A DNA stretch of 64,000 nucleotides from positions 125,172 to 189,171 of the forward strand of contig NZ_KQ948735.1 in assembly GCF_001514195.1 (NCBI RefSeq), in the 5' to 3' direction. The notes under the pieces are model-generated. The model did not search any database. It saw only the letters and a list, made by a program, of their open reading frames with translations, and was not told where the DNA came from. Position 1 is the stretch's first letter; each line of letters opens with the position of its first letter. Positions 40,016 through 48,429 of the stretch are shown here, piece after piece. The translations under genes and the position numbers were made by a program. Source of the DNA: Streptomyces griseorubiginosus. Lineage in GTDB: Bacteria > Actinomycetota > Actinomycetes > Streptomycetales > Streptomycetaceae.

Positions 40016-43000
40016 TCACTCACTCCCCTCGCGCAGCGCCCGCGCAGGATCCGTTCGGCGTAGGGACAGTGCCGCCGTCACCAGGAGCGGGGCGAGGGCC
40101 ACCGCCGCCACGAGTACGGCCGCCCGCCCGAGGGGCAGCTGGACCAGGACCGTGGGGACCGGCCGGGTGGCCTGGTCCGTGAGCACGATCAGCGGGATCA
40201 CCGCCCGGGTCAGCACCGCGCCCAGCAGGGCGCCCGCCAGCAGCGCCAGCAGCACCAGGACGCTCTGCTCCAGGGCGACCGCCCGGGCCAGCCGCCGGCG
40301 CGGGGACCCGAGGGCGCGCAGGACGGCGAACTCCGCGCCCCGCTCCCGCAGCGACCCGGCCGCGCTCACCGCGAACCCGACCGCGGCCAGCGCCGCCGCC
40401 ACTCCCGCAGCCACTGTGAACGCGGCCTCGGGGCCCGCGCCGAACGGGTCGTCGCGCAGCTGCCCGGCGATCTCGTCCCGCACCACGACCTGCGTGGGGT
40501 CGATGTCGGGCTGCTCCCGCAGGGTCGCTGCGACCCGGTCCGCGGCGCCCGGCCGGGTCGACAGCCACCACTCGGTCGGCTCGACGCTCTCGCCGTACCG
40601 TGCCTGCAACTCCCGGTTAACGGACCGCAGATCGAGCAGCAGGGCGCCGCCGTTCTCCGTGGCGGTCGGCAGCTCCGCCACGGAACGCACGATGTGCACC
40701 GACACGGTCTCACCGGCCAGCGGCACGTCCAGCCGCCCCCCGACGAAGGCGGCCGCCGAGTCCAGGAACCGCTGGGTGGCCACGGCCGTGACCTCGACGG
40801 GCTGGGGCTGCGGGGCCTTCAGCCGGACCGTGAGCACCCCCACGCTCCAGCTGTCGTCGGACGGGATGAATCCGGTGCCGTAGGCCGCCACCAGCCGCCC
40901 GGACCCCGAACTCATCTTGGGCGGGGCGGGTTTGTTCTTGTCGTTCGGCAGCAAGGACACCCCCTCGCTCTGCGAGGTGGCCTTCCAGTCGGTGGGCAAC
41001 GGCAGCGGGCTGACCTTCCCGTCGGTGCCCGTGGCGCTCAACTCGCTCAACGTCAGGCGGTGTTGCTCGGCACTGCCGTGCGGTACGGGCACGGCCAGCT
41101 CCAGGTCGGTGAGGGTCAGCGGGTTCCCGGGCAGGAAGGCGTCCAGCGCGTGGGGCCGTCCGTCGCCGGGGATCTGGCCGATCAGGAGCCGGTAGGGAGT
41201 GCCGTAGCGGTCCTCCAGGGTGACGGCGACCTGGACGGCGGTGCTCGGGTCGGAACCGCTGAGGGCCATCGTCAGCCGCAGCCGGGTCGTGCCCGCGGGC
41301 ACCTGCACGCCCGTCGTCGCGCCGCTCGGGCCGAGCCCCTGGAGGAAGGGCCCGGAGTGCAGGTCGGGACGGATCAGCATCGAGGCGCGCGAGGTGTCCA
41401 GTGCCAGCACCGTCGCCACCCGGCTGCCGGACAGCGGGAGTTCGGACCGGGCGGCGGGTGCGATCCGCCGTACGCCCGGGACGGCCGCGTACTCGTCGGT
41501 GCGGCCGAGCCCCGCGTTGCTGGAGGCCAGCACCCGCACCGGCGCCCCGGCACGGAAGTCGGCCTGGTCGGACTGCGAACGGTTCCAGGACGCGCCCTGT
41601 CCGATCGCCAGCATGCCCAGCGCCACCGCGAGCACCAGCAGCAGTACCGGGCCCGCGCCGCGCATCGGACGGCGGGCGATCTGCCAGCCCGCCAGGGCCG
41701 CGCTCAGTCCGCGCCCGCGCGTCGCCCGGCGTTCGGCGAGCCGGGCCAGCAACGGCAGCAGCCGCAGCGTCAGCACGGTGCCGGCGAGCAGCGCCAGCGC
41801 GGGCGCCGCCACCAGCAGCGGGTCCACGCCGAGCACACCGGAACTGTCGTCGGTCACGGCGCCGGAGGTCTGCCGGCTGAGCTGGAAGTACGCCACCCCG
41901 GCCACGACCAGCAGCCCGAGGTCGGCCCCCGCGCGCACCGGCCCCGGCAGTGTCCGGGCACGGCTGCGCGCGAACGACGAGGTCAGCGCGGGCAGGGTGA
42001 CCGCCAGGGCGCACCCGAGCGCGACGCCGGCCGTCACCAGCCACACCGCCGGCTGTCCGTCCCGCGGCACGTCGAGGCGCAGCCCGATCCGGGCCAACGG
42101 GCCCCGCCCGGCCAGCAGGTGGGTCAGTGGGCCCGCCAGCAGCGGGGCGCAGACCAGTGCGGGCAGGGCGAGCAGCAGCGCTTCCAGGGCGGCGAGGCCC
42201 GCGATCCGGCCGCGGGAGCCGCCTCGCGCCAGCAACAGCCTGCTCTCACCGGTGCGTTCACTGCTCAGCAGCCCGGCCACCAGCAGCAGGGCACAGCCCG
42301 CCAGCAGCACCAGCTGGAGGGCGACGATCAGCAGGGTGGAGCGGGACAGCAGCAGGGAGCGGTCGGTGCGGTCGAGGACCTCGGGCAGGGCCGTCGACGC
42401 GGTCGTGGCGCCGCCGAGCGACGGCTCCTTGCGCAGGGCCGCGTTCCCGGCGAGGGCCGTCCGGCGCAGGGCGTCGGTGCGCGCGGTGGTCACCGTCGCG
42501 AAGTCGGCCGACGCCAGCCAGCCCGACGTGCCGACGCTCACTGTGCCGTCGGTCAGCGCGCCGGAATCGGCGAGCAGGGGGCCGTACGTCGTGAAATCGA
42601 GCTTGTTGACGCCCCGCCCGTGCAGGTCGTCGAGGAGCCAGTACGGGTCGTCGACGCGCACGGGCCGGTACAGACCGGTCACCGTCACCCGTACCGGGGG
42701 GCCGCCCAGCCGGTCGGTGAGGGTGAAGCGGGCACCGGGGCGCAGGTCGAGGGCGAGCGCGGCGGCCCGCGGGAGCGCCACCTCCACCTGCCCGTCGGCC
42801 TTCCGCGGCAGCCGCCCCTCCACCAGCCGCACCCGGCTGCGGTCCAGCGCGGCGAAGTGGGTCAGATCGGGGTCCCCGGACCGCTCGGCCTCCGGCTGCA
42901 ACGAACGGGGCAGCGCGTACGGGCCGGACCTGAGCAGGGTCCGCACGGTCACCGGCAGCCCGTCGAAGGTCTGCCGCGCCACCTGCCGTACGACGGTGTC

Positions 43001-43240
43001 GGCGGCCTTGCGACGGTCCTCGGGCACACCCGCCTTGACGACCAGTGCGGTGTCGGCGGCGTTCCGCGGGTCTCCCAGGGCGTGCCGCAGGGCCGCGTCG
43101 CCGATCGCGCCCGAGTAGGCGGTCAGGGTCGCCAGGACCGCGGTGGTGAGCAGGACCGTGAGCAGTGCGGCCGCCAGCAGCAGCCGGTGCGCCCGCGCAC
43201 GCAGGAACACCAGACGTGCGATTCCCCCGAACCCCGTCAC
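40016..43240 (-). CDS. FtsX-like ABC transporter permease (first, very large)
   Basis: A 1074-residue membrane protein, larger than the usual FtsX permeases (400-850 residues). It begins with a helix (LLLAAALLTVLLTTAVLATL), then a long extracellular domain. Central helices include LLIVALQLVLLAGCALLLVA and the FtsX-type EALLLALPALVCAPLLAG. A second long extracellular domain has beta-rich stretches, and the C-terminal permease repeat contains AAGSLRERGAEFAVLRALG, typical of FtsX cytoplasmic loops. The start is GTG at 43240, without a strong ribosome-binding site. Only one base separates its stop from the next start, so the two permeases are coupled. Role probably export or remodelling at the envelope. 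Confidence 0.82.
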   Translation of the reverse strand: MTGFGGIARLVFLRARAHRLLLAAALLTVLLTTAVLATLTAYSGAIGDAALRHALGDPRNAADTALVVKAGVPEDRRKAADTVVRQVARQTFDGLPVTVRTLLRSGPYALPRSLQPEAERSGDPDLTHFAALDRSRVRLVEGRLPRKADGQVEVALPRAAALALDLRPGARFTLTDRLGGPPVRVTVTGLYRPVRVDDPYWLLDDLHGRGVNKLDFTTYGPLLADSGALTDGTVSVGTSGWLASADFATVTTARTDALRRTALAGNAALRKEPSLGGATTASTALPEVLDRTDRSLLLSRSTLLIVALQLVLLAGCALLLVAGLLSSERTGESRLLLARGGSRGRIAGLAALEALLLALPALVCAPLLAGPLTHLLAGRGPLARIGLRLDVPRDGQPAVWLVTAGVALGCALAVTLPALTSSFARSRARTLPGPVRAGADLGLLVVAGVAYFQLSRQTSGAVTDDSSGVLGVDPLLVAAPALALLAGTVLTLRLLPLLARLAERRATRGRGLSAALAGWQIARRPMRGAGPVLLLVLAVALGMLAIGQGASWNRSQSDQADFRAGAPVRVLASSNAGLGRTDEYAAVPGVRRIAPAARSELPLSGSRVATVLALDTSRASMLIRPDLHSGPFLQGLGPSGATTGVQVPAGTTRLRLTMALSGSDPSTAVQVAVTLEDRYGTPYRLLIGQIPGDGRPHALDAFLPGNPLTLTDLELAVPVPHGSAEQHRLTLSELSATGTDGKVSPLPLPTDWKATSQSEGVSLLPNDKNKPAPPKMSSGSGRLVAAYGTGFIPSDDSWSVGVLTVRLKAPQPQPVEVTAVATQRFLDSAAAFVGGRLDVPLAGETVSVHIVRSVAELPTATENGGALLLDLRSVNRELQARYGESVEPTEWWLSTRPGAADRVAATLREQPDIDPTQVVVRDEIAGQLRDDPFGAGPEAAFTVAAGVAAALAAVGFAVSAAGSLRERGAEFAVLRALGSPRRRLARAVALEQSVLVLLALLAGALLGAVLTRAVIPLIVLTDQATRPVPTVLVQLPLGRAAVLVAAVALAPLLVTAALSLRRTDPARALREGSE

Positions 43241-43387
43241 GCGGCCCCCCGCCCGTGTTGTGACCTCCGGGCGAGGATGTCAGAGGGGAAGGTCACGGGT
43301 AAGCGCTTGTAGCCCGGACTTGACCTGATTGTGATCGGAATCCGACGCCCGGCGACCGGAATCCGGCAATCAGTGAACGACGGTCAC

Positions 43388-43471
43388 GCAGAGGTGATCG
43401 CTCGGAGGTGAGCAGTCGGAGGTGAGCAGTCCGCGGTGATCAGTAAGTGGTGGTCAGTCTGCGGTGTTCAC
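43388..43471. repeat. 14-bp tandem repeats at the 3' end of the globin gene
   Basis: Units of TCGGAGGTGAGCAG recur in tandem: two perfect copies at 43402-43415 and 43416-43429, and degenerate copies at 43388-43401, 43430-43443, 43444-43457 and 43458-43471. The array runs across the stop codon of the globin gene at 43454. Confidence 0.75.
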
Positions 43472-43867
43472 CATCGAAGCGGCCGCGTACGTCAGGTAGT
43501 CCCACAGCTGTGTCCGGTGCGCCTCGGACAGCCCGAGCTCGTCGACCGCGACCCGCATGTGCTTCAGCCAGGCGTCGTGCGCCGCGCGGTCCACGGCGAA
43601 CGGCGCGTGCCGCATCCGCAGCCGCGGGTGGCCGCGGTTGTCGCTGTACGTCGTCGGACCGCCCCAGTACTGCATCAGGAACAGCACCAGCCGCTCCTCG
43701 GCCGGCCCGAGGTCCTCCTCGGGGTACATGGGCCGCAGGACCGGGTCCTCGGCGACTCCCTCGTAGAAACGGTGGACGAGGCGGCGGAAGGTCTCCTCCC
43801 CGCCGACCTGCTCGTAGAAGGTCTGCGTCTGAAGCGTGCCGCGCCGGATCTCTTTCACGTCATCCAT
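43454..43867 (-). CDS. glbO: Group II truncated haemoglobin (GlbO-like)
   Basis: A 137-residue 2-on-2 globin. Recognisable group II features are FYEQVGGEETFRRLVHRFYE at the N-terminus, FLMQYWGGPTTYSDNRGHPR and LRMRHAPFAV with the proximal histidine, and a tryptophan in the WGGP turn region. It binds O2, NO or CO and probably protects against nitrosative or oxidative stress. The ATG at 43867 begins MDDVKEIRRG. It is divergent from a methyltransferase gene 68 nt away. The last residue codons lie in a 14-bp tandem repeat. Confidence 0.93.
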   Translation of the reverse strand: MDDVKEIRRGTLQTQTFYEQVGGEETFRRLVHRFYEGVAEDPVLRPMYPEEDLGPAEERLVLFLMQYWGGPTTYSDNRGHPRLRMRHAPFAVDRAAHDAWLKHMRVAVDELGLSEAHRTQLWDYLTYAAASMVNTAD

Positions 43868-43935
43868 GGTCTCAGACGGGCCGGACGAGGACTCGAGGCT
43901 TAGGACCTCCGGTGCCCAGGGTGCAGAGTGGAGGT

Positions 43936-44919
43936 ATGAGCGCGCACGCTCTCGACCGCGATCTCGCCGAACTCGCCGCCTCCGCACGGGCGGCGCTGGT
44001 GCGGGAGATCGACGCGAGCGGGGCCTGGGCCGCCGACCCGGTGTGGCGGGAGGCCTTCGCGGCCGTGCCCCGGCACCTGTTCGTGCCTTACTACTACGTC
44101 GGCGTCGTAGGGGGCCACGAGCGGCGCTGGGGCGAGAGCCCGGATTCGCGCACCCGGGAGGAGTGGATACGCGGGGCCTACGCCGACGCACCGCTGGCCA
44201 CCCGGCTGCGCGACGGCGAGCTGCTCTCCTCCAGCAGCCAGCCCTCGCTGATGGCGATGATGCTGACCGAGCTGCGGGTGCGGCCCGGCGACCGCGTCCT
44301 GGAGATCGGCGCGGGCACCGGCTACAACGCTGCCCTGCTCGCGCACCGGCTCGGCGACGACGACCTCGTGACCACCGTCGACCTGGAACCGGAGATCACC
44401 GAGGCGGCCCGACGGCACCTGGCCGCGGCCGGCCACCACCCCGTCGTCGTCACCGGCGACGGGGCGCGCGGGGTTCCCGAACGCGCCCCCTTCGACCGGA
44501 TCATCGTCACCTGCACCCTGCCGTCGGTCCCGCTCGCCTGGCTCGCCCAGTGCCGGCCCGGCGCACGGATCCTGACCCCGCTCGCCACCGGGCTGATCGC
44601 CCTGACCGTCCGGGACGCCGGGCACGCCGAGGGCCGCTTCCTGCCCACGCCTGCCTACTTCGTCCCCCTGCGGGGCGCGGAACGGCACGAGACGGGCCCC
44701 GTCGAACCGGCCGGGGTGCCGCGGGCGGCGCGGGAGAGCGAGCTGTACCGGTTCCTGCTGGAGCTGAGCCGGGCCGGCCTCGAACCCCAGGAGGCCTACG
44801 CCCTGTGGGAACGCGAGGGCCGGCCGAGCCGGGAGCGCTACGGCGTCACGGTCGCCGGGGAGCGGGAGTGGGCCTGGCTGGACTCACCGGAGGGACCCTA
44901 CGTCTGGCCCCTCCGGTGA
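43936..44919 (+). CDS. Protein-L-isoaspartate O-methyltransferase-like enzyme
   Basis: A 327-residue SAM-dependent methyltransferase of the PCMT fold. Motif I is DRVLEIGAGTGYNAALLAHR, and VVTGDGARGVPERAPFDRII follows. The preceding QPSLMAMML matches the PCMT substrate loop (usually S-Q-P in SQPYIV). Residues 1-75 and the last 90 residues are extra to the E. coli enzyme (208 residues). This longer form is common in actinobacteria, where some members modify peptides. The ATG at 43936 has GGAGG very close. The substrate could be damaged aspartates or something else. The end of the gene forms a terminator hairpin. Confidence 0.85.
   Translation: MSAHALDRDLAELAASARAALVREIDASGAWAADPVWREAFAAVPRHLFVPYYYVGVVGGHERRWGESPDSRTREEWIRGAYADAPLATRLRDGELLSSSSQPSLMAMMLTELRVRPGDRVLEIGAGTGYNAALLAHRLGDDDLVTTVDLEPEITEAARRHLAAAGHHPVVVTGDGARGVPERAPFDRIIVTCTLPSVPLAWLAQCRPGARILTPLATGLIALTVRDAGHAEGRFLPTPAYFVPLRGAERHETGPVEPAGVPRAARESELYRFLLELSRAGLEPQEAYALWEREGRPSRERYGVTVAGEREWAWLDSPEGPYVWPLR
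44884..44919. terminator. Hairpin formed by the end of a coding region
   Basis: TCACCGGAGGG (44884-44894) pairs without mismatch with CCCTCCGGTGA (44909-44919). The second arm includes the methyltransferase stop codon. It lies 14 nt from the stop of the converging FHA gene and can serve both. Confidence 0.6.
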
Positions 44920-44932
44920 CCCGCTCGAATTC

Positions 44933-46933
44933 CTAGCCCCGCCTGATCGTGATCGTCGTCCACGCGCCCACGTGGACCCGGTCGCCGTCCTGCAACGGCA
45001 CCGGCACGAACGGTGTGATCGGCTCCTCGGCGCCGTTGACCGTGGTGCCGTTCGTGGAGTTCTGGTCGACGACCGCCCACGAGCCGTCCGGCTGCTGCAC
45101 CAGCACCGCGTGCTGGTGCGAGACGCCCGGGTCCTCCGGCGGCACCGACAGGTCCACGTCGGGGGTGTCGCCGGTGGAGTGCCGACGACGGCCGATGGTG
45201 ACCTGGTTGCCGGTGAGCTGACGCTGCTGCTCGGGGGAGTACGCGGGCAGGTTCAGGCCCGCGGCCTCGGGTCCGGAGCGCTGCATCATCGCCATGAAGT
45301 ACTCACGGTCCGGACCGATCGTCGCCGTCCAGGTCGCCGGGCCCTGCTGCTGGAAGGAGGGGCTGGGCGGGGCCTGGGTGGCGCCGGGCTGGGGGTAGCC
45401 GTAACCGCCGGGGCCGTTGCCGGGACCACCAGGGCCGCCTCCGGGGCCGCCCGGGGCGGTGGAGGACGGCGGGGAGATGACCCAGTCGTCACCGCCGAAG
45501 GACGGACCGCCCTGCTGCGGGCGGCCGGTCTCCTGCGGGAAGGCGGGCGGGGCGGAGGCCCCCTGCGCCTGGAAGCCCTGCGGGGCACCGCTGGTGCCAC
45601 CGGGACCGGGGGGCGGCGGGACCGGGCGGGAGGGGTCGGCACCGAAGTTCGGCGGACCGCCGGGGGCGCCGGGGCCGGGGCCACCGGGGAAGCCCTGCGG
45701 GCCGCCGGGGCCCTGGGAGCCCGGGCCGGGCTGGGTGGGGGTGCCGCCGCCGAAGCCCTGGGGGGCGCCGGGGCCGCCGGGGCCGCCCGGGCCGGAGGGG
45801 GCCTGCGGGGAGCCGGGCTGGGTGGCGCCGGGCTGGGGGTAGCCGTAACCGCCGGGGCCACCTGGGCCGCCAGGACCACCGGGACCGGACGAACCGGGAC
45901 CGCCGGGGCCGGAGGGAGCCTGCGGGGAACCGGGCTGCGGGTAGCCGTAACCGCCGGGGCCGCCGCCGGGAGCGCCGGGACCACCCGGACCGCCCTGCCC
46001 GCCCGGACCGGACGGGCCCGGACCGCCGGGGCGGGACGTGTCGCCCGGGAAACCGGAGGGACCGGAGCCGCCGGGGCGGGCCGGGTCGCCGGGGAAACCG
46101 GAGGGGCCAGGTGCGCCGGGGCGCCCGGAGTCACCCGGGAAGCCCTGTCGCCCACCCGGGCCGGACGAGCCGGGACCGCCGGGTGCACCAGGGCCGCCCG
46201 GGAAACCGGAGGATCCGGAGCCGCCGGGGCGGGCGGGGTCGCCGGGGAAACCGGAAGGACCGGAGCCACCGGGAGCGCCGGGGCCGCCCGGGAAACCGGA
46301 AGGACCGGATGAGCCGGGGCCCCCAGGACCACCGGGACCGCCAGACGCACCAGGTCCGCCGGGCCGGGACGGGTCGCCGGGGAAGCCCTGCGAGCCACCC
46401 GGGGCGCCGGGACCGCCAGGTCCGCCGGGACCACCCGGACCCGAGCGGCCCGACGGCTCCGAGCCGAAGGGGATCGGTTCCGCCGGGCGGTTCACCTGGG
46501 AGGGGCGGGAGCCCTGGTACTCGTAGGAGTCACCGCCGCCGAAGGACGGGCCCGGGGCCGACTGCTGCTGGAAGTGCGAGGGCGGGCCCCCGGAACCGGC
46601 CGGCGGACGCGGGGCGGCCGGGGTGTACGAGGTCGCGGTGTTCGTGAGGAAGTTCCACCGGCACTCCTCGCAGAAGGGCGCGCCCCCCTCCCGGGGCGTA
46701 CGGCACTGCGGGCAGAGCTCCGGCTCGGGGTCGGGCACGGCGGACAGATGTGAACGTCCACCCGGCTGGCCACCGGGACCGCCAGGGCCACCGGGCGGCG
46801 GGAAGCCGTAGCCGCCCCCACCCTGACCGGGCGGCGGCGGAGGGGGCGGAGGCACGGCACCGGCCATGCGGTGACCGCAGACCTCGCACCAGTCGTCGGA
46901 ACCCGACTGGTGTCCGTTCGGGCAGGTCGGCAT
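44933..46933 (-). CDS. FHA-domain protein with zinc ribbons and collagen-like linker
   Basis: A 666-residue cytoplasmic protein. Two zinc ribbons lie at the N-terminus (CPNGHQSGSDDWCEVCGHRM; LCPQCRTPREGGAPFCEECR). From about 150 to 520 the sequence is Gly/Pro-rich, with Gly-x-y stretches such as GPSGFPGDPARPGGSG, collagen-like but interrupted. The C-terminal 100 residues are an FHA domain: VTIGRRRHSTGDTPDVDLS, GVSHQHAVLV and NSTNGTTVNG, with the residues that read phosphothreonine. It is the last gene of the pknG operon. By analogy with GarA/OdhI, the FHA partner of PknG in other actinobacteria, it may bind the phosphorylated kinase or a kinase target. The ATG at 46933 has GAGAGGGGG upstream. 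Confidence 0.87.
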   Translation of the reverse strand: MPTCPNGHQSGSDDWCEVCGHRMAGAVPPPPPPPPGQGGGGYGFPPPGGPGGPGGQPGGRSHLSAVPDPEPELCPQCRTPREGGAPFCEECRWNFLTNTATSYTPAAPRPPAGSGGPPSHFQQQSAPGPSFGGGDSYEYQGSRPSQVNRPAEPIPFGSEPSGRSGPGGPGGPGGPGAPGGSQGFPGDPSRPGGPGASGGPGGPGGPGSSGPSGFPGGPGAPGGSGPSGFPGDPARPGGSGSSGFPGGPGAPGGPGSSGPGGRQGFPGDSGRPGAPGPSGFPGDPARPGGSGPSGFPGDTSRPGGPGPSGPGGQGGPGGPGAPGGGPGGYGYPQPGSPQAPSGPGGPGSSGPGGPGGPGGPGGYGYPQPGATQPGSPQAPSGPGGPGGPGAPQGFGGGTPTQPGPGSQGPGGPQGFPGGPGPGAPGGPPNFGADPSRPVPPPPGPGGTSGAPQGFQAQGASAPPAFPQETGRPQQGGPSFGGDDWVISPPSSTAPGGPGGGPGGPGNGPGGYGYPQPGATQAPPSPSFQQQGPATWTATIGPDREYFMAMMQRSGPEAAGLNLPAYSPEQQRQLTGNQVTIGRRRHSTGDTPDVDLSVPPEDPGVSHQHAVLVQQPDGSWAVVDQNSTNGTTVNGAEEPITPFVPVPLQDGDRVHVGAWTTITIRRG
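45380..46480 (-). repeat. Collagen-like Gly-Pro coding repeats
   Basis: GC-rich repeats encode Gly-x-y triplets and longer units; for example, the sequence encoding GGYGYPQPGATQ recurs near 45380, 45830 and 45930, and PSGFPGDPARPGG recurs several times. The copies suggest expansion by recombination. Confidence 0.8.
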
Positions 46934-46982
46934 GTCGGCGCTTCCCCCTCTCGGATCAGGGAACTTCTACGTCGGAAACTGT

Positions 46983-48329
46983 CTACTTCTTTACACGAAC
47001 TGTCTTTGTCGACCGGGTCTCGAGAGTCATCTCGTCGGCCTCCTCGACCTTCGCCTTCAGTCGCACAGTACCTGTCGTGGCGTCGACCACGTCGACCACC
47101 TTCGAAAGCAGTTTCGCAGTATCCGCGTTCCCCGAGTCGTTCGCGAGCTGAACGGCCCGGCCCAGTTTGGCCGTTGCTCCATCGATATCGCCCGCTTTGC
47201 GCAGATCCAGCCCCTGCTGGATCGCCTGTGCCAGTTCGGCCTGGCCGGTGTAGTGGGCGACCTGGGGGTTGATCGACGTCGAGGCCACCATGTCGTCGGT
47301 CCACACGGCCCGTACGAGACCCGGTGTGCCCAGGTTCCCGACCGTGCCGTCGGGCTGCGGGACCACCAGCGAGACGCGGGCGGCGAGCATCTCCTGGCCT
47401 ATGTTCGCGGCCGGGACCTCGACGCACACGTGGTAGTCACGGGACTCGTCCCCCCAGGAGCCGGTGGGGTAGTCCCCGGCGCGCGGACCGGCCTCGGTAC
47501 GGCGGTCGGTGAGCTCCTCGACGGTGGGCGCGACCTGCTTGACGAACTTGATCGTGGTGCCGACCGGGGTCCACACCCTCAGGGCGACGTCCGCGACCTC
47601 CTTGCCCATCGCCGCCTCCATCATCTGCGTGAAGTCGGCGGCGAGCCCGGCCGGGTCGGCGACGATGTCGGCCGAGCCGAGCAGGGCGGAGGCGATCCCT
47701 GTGACTTCTTTCACTTCCCAGTCGGTGCCCACGCCCCGCGCGTCACAGGTGAACCGACCGGCGCAGGCGTCCAGGGCGGCCTTGAGGTCCTGGGGCGACT
47801 CGTGCTCGTTGCGGCCGTCGGTGAGCAGGATGCCGTGCCGGATGGCGACGTCCGCCGAGGACAGCAGCCGGTCGGCGAGACGCAGCCAGGTGCCGATGGC
47901 CGTACCGCCGCCCGCGCTGAGCTTGCGCAGGGCCTGCTTGGCCTGGCCGCGGGTGGTGGCGTCGGCGACCGCGAGCCGGCCGCCGCCCGGATACACCTCC
48001 CTGGCCACGTGGGTGCCGTCGATCACCGTGAAGTGCACCCCGTCGCGCAGGGTGTCGATCGCGGCAGCCGTAGCGTCACGGGCGTTGCGCATCTTCGTCG
48101 GCGGGTAGTCCATCGAGCCCGAGCAGTCGACCATCAGCGCCACCGCGGCGGACGGGCCCTGGCCCGCCGACCACAGATGGGGCGCGGTGGTCACGCTTCC
48201 GATGGTGCCGCCGCCGGTCGCGGTCACCGTGACGATCGCGTTGACCTCGCGGCCGCCCTCGGGCAGGAACTCGTTCTGGTAGACGTCCAGCGAGAACTGC
48301 GGCACGTTCGACTTCGAGAAATTGGCCAT
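46983..48329 (-). CDS. von Willebrand factor A (vWA) domain protein
   Basis: A 448-residue protein with a vWA domain at about 65-240. The MIDAS motif DCSGSM is intact, the threonine is in GGGTAIGTW, and the third metal-site segment is ILLTDGRNEHES. The rest is a beta-rich C-terminal part (VADVALRVWTPVGTTIKFVK) and a helical segment near AELAQAIQQGLDLRKAGDID. There is no signal peptide, so it is cytoplasmic. vWA proteins often pair with PP2C phosphatases and kinases in TerY-P-like phosphosignalling modules; here a PP2C gene is directly upstream and an FHA gene directly downstream. The ATG at 48329 starts MANFSKSNVP. Confidence 0.87.
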   Translation of the reverse strand: MANFSKSNVPQFSLDVYQNEFLPEGGREVNAIVTVTATGGGTIGSVTTAPHLWSAGQGPSAAVALMVDCSGSMDYPPTKMRNARDATAAAIDTLRDGVHFTVIDGTHVAREVYPGGGRLAVADATTRGQAKQALRKLSAGGGTAIGTWLRLADRLLSSADVAIRHGILLTDGRNEHESPQDLKAALDACAGRFTCDARGVGTDWEVKEVTGIASALLGSADIVADPAGLAADFTQMMEAAMGKEVADVALRVWTPVGTTIKFVKQVAPTVEELTDRRTEAGPRAGDYPTGSWGDESRDYHVCVEVPAANIGQEMLAARVSLVVPQPDGTVGNLGTPGLVRAVWTDDMVASTSINPQVAHYTGQAELAQAIQQGLDLRKAGDIDGATAKLGRAVQLANDSGNADTAKLLSKVVDVVDATTGTVRLKAKVEEADEMTLETRSTKTVRVKK

Positions 48330-48429
48330 GCCTACTCAAATCCCCCTCGCGCACCCCGCGTCGGAGTGCTGACTGATGGCGGACCGGTCCCCTCCGGCCC
48401 GCGAGGCATCCCCGTGCGTGCTTTCGGCC

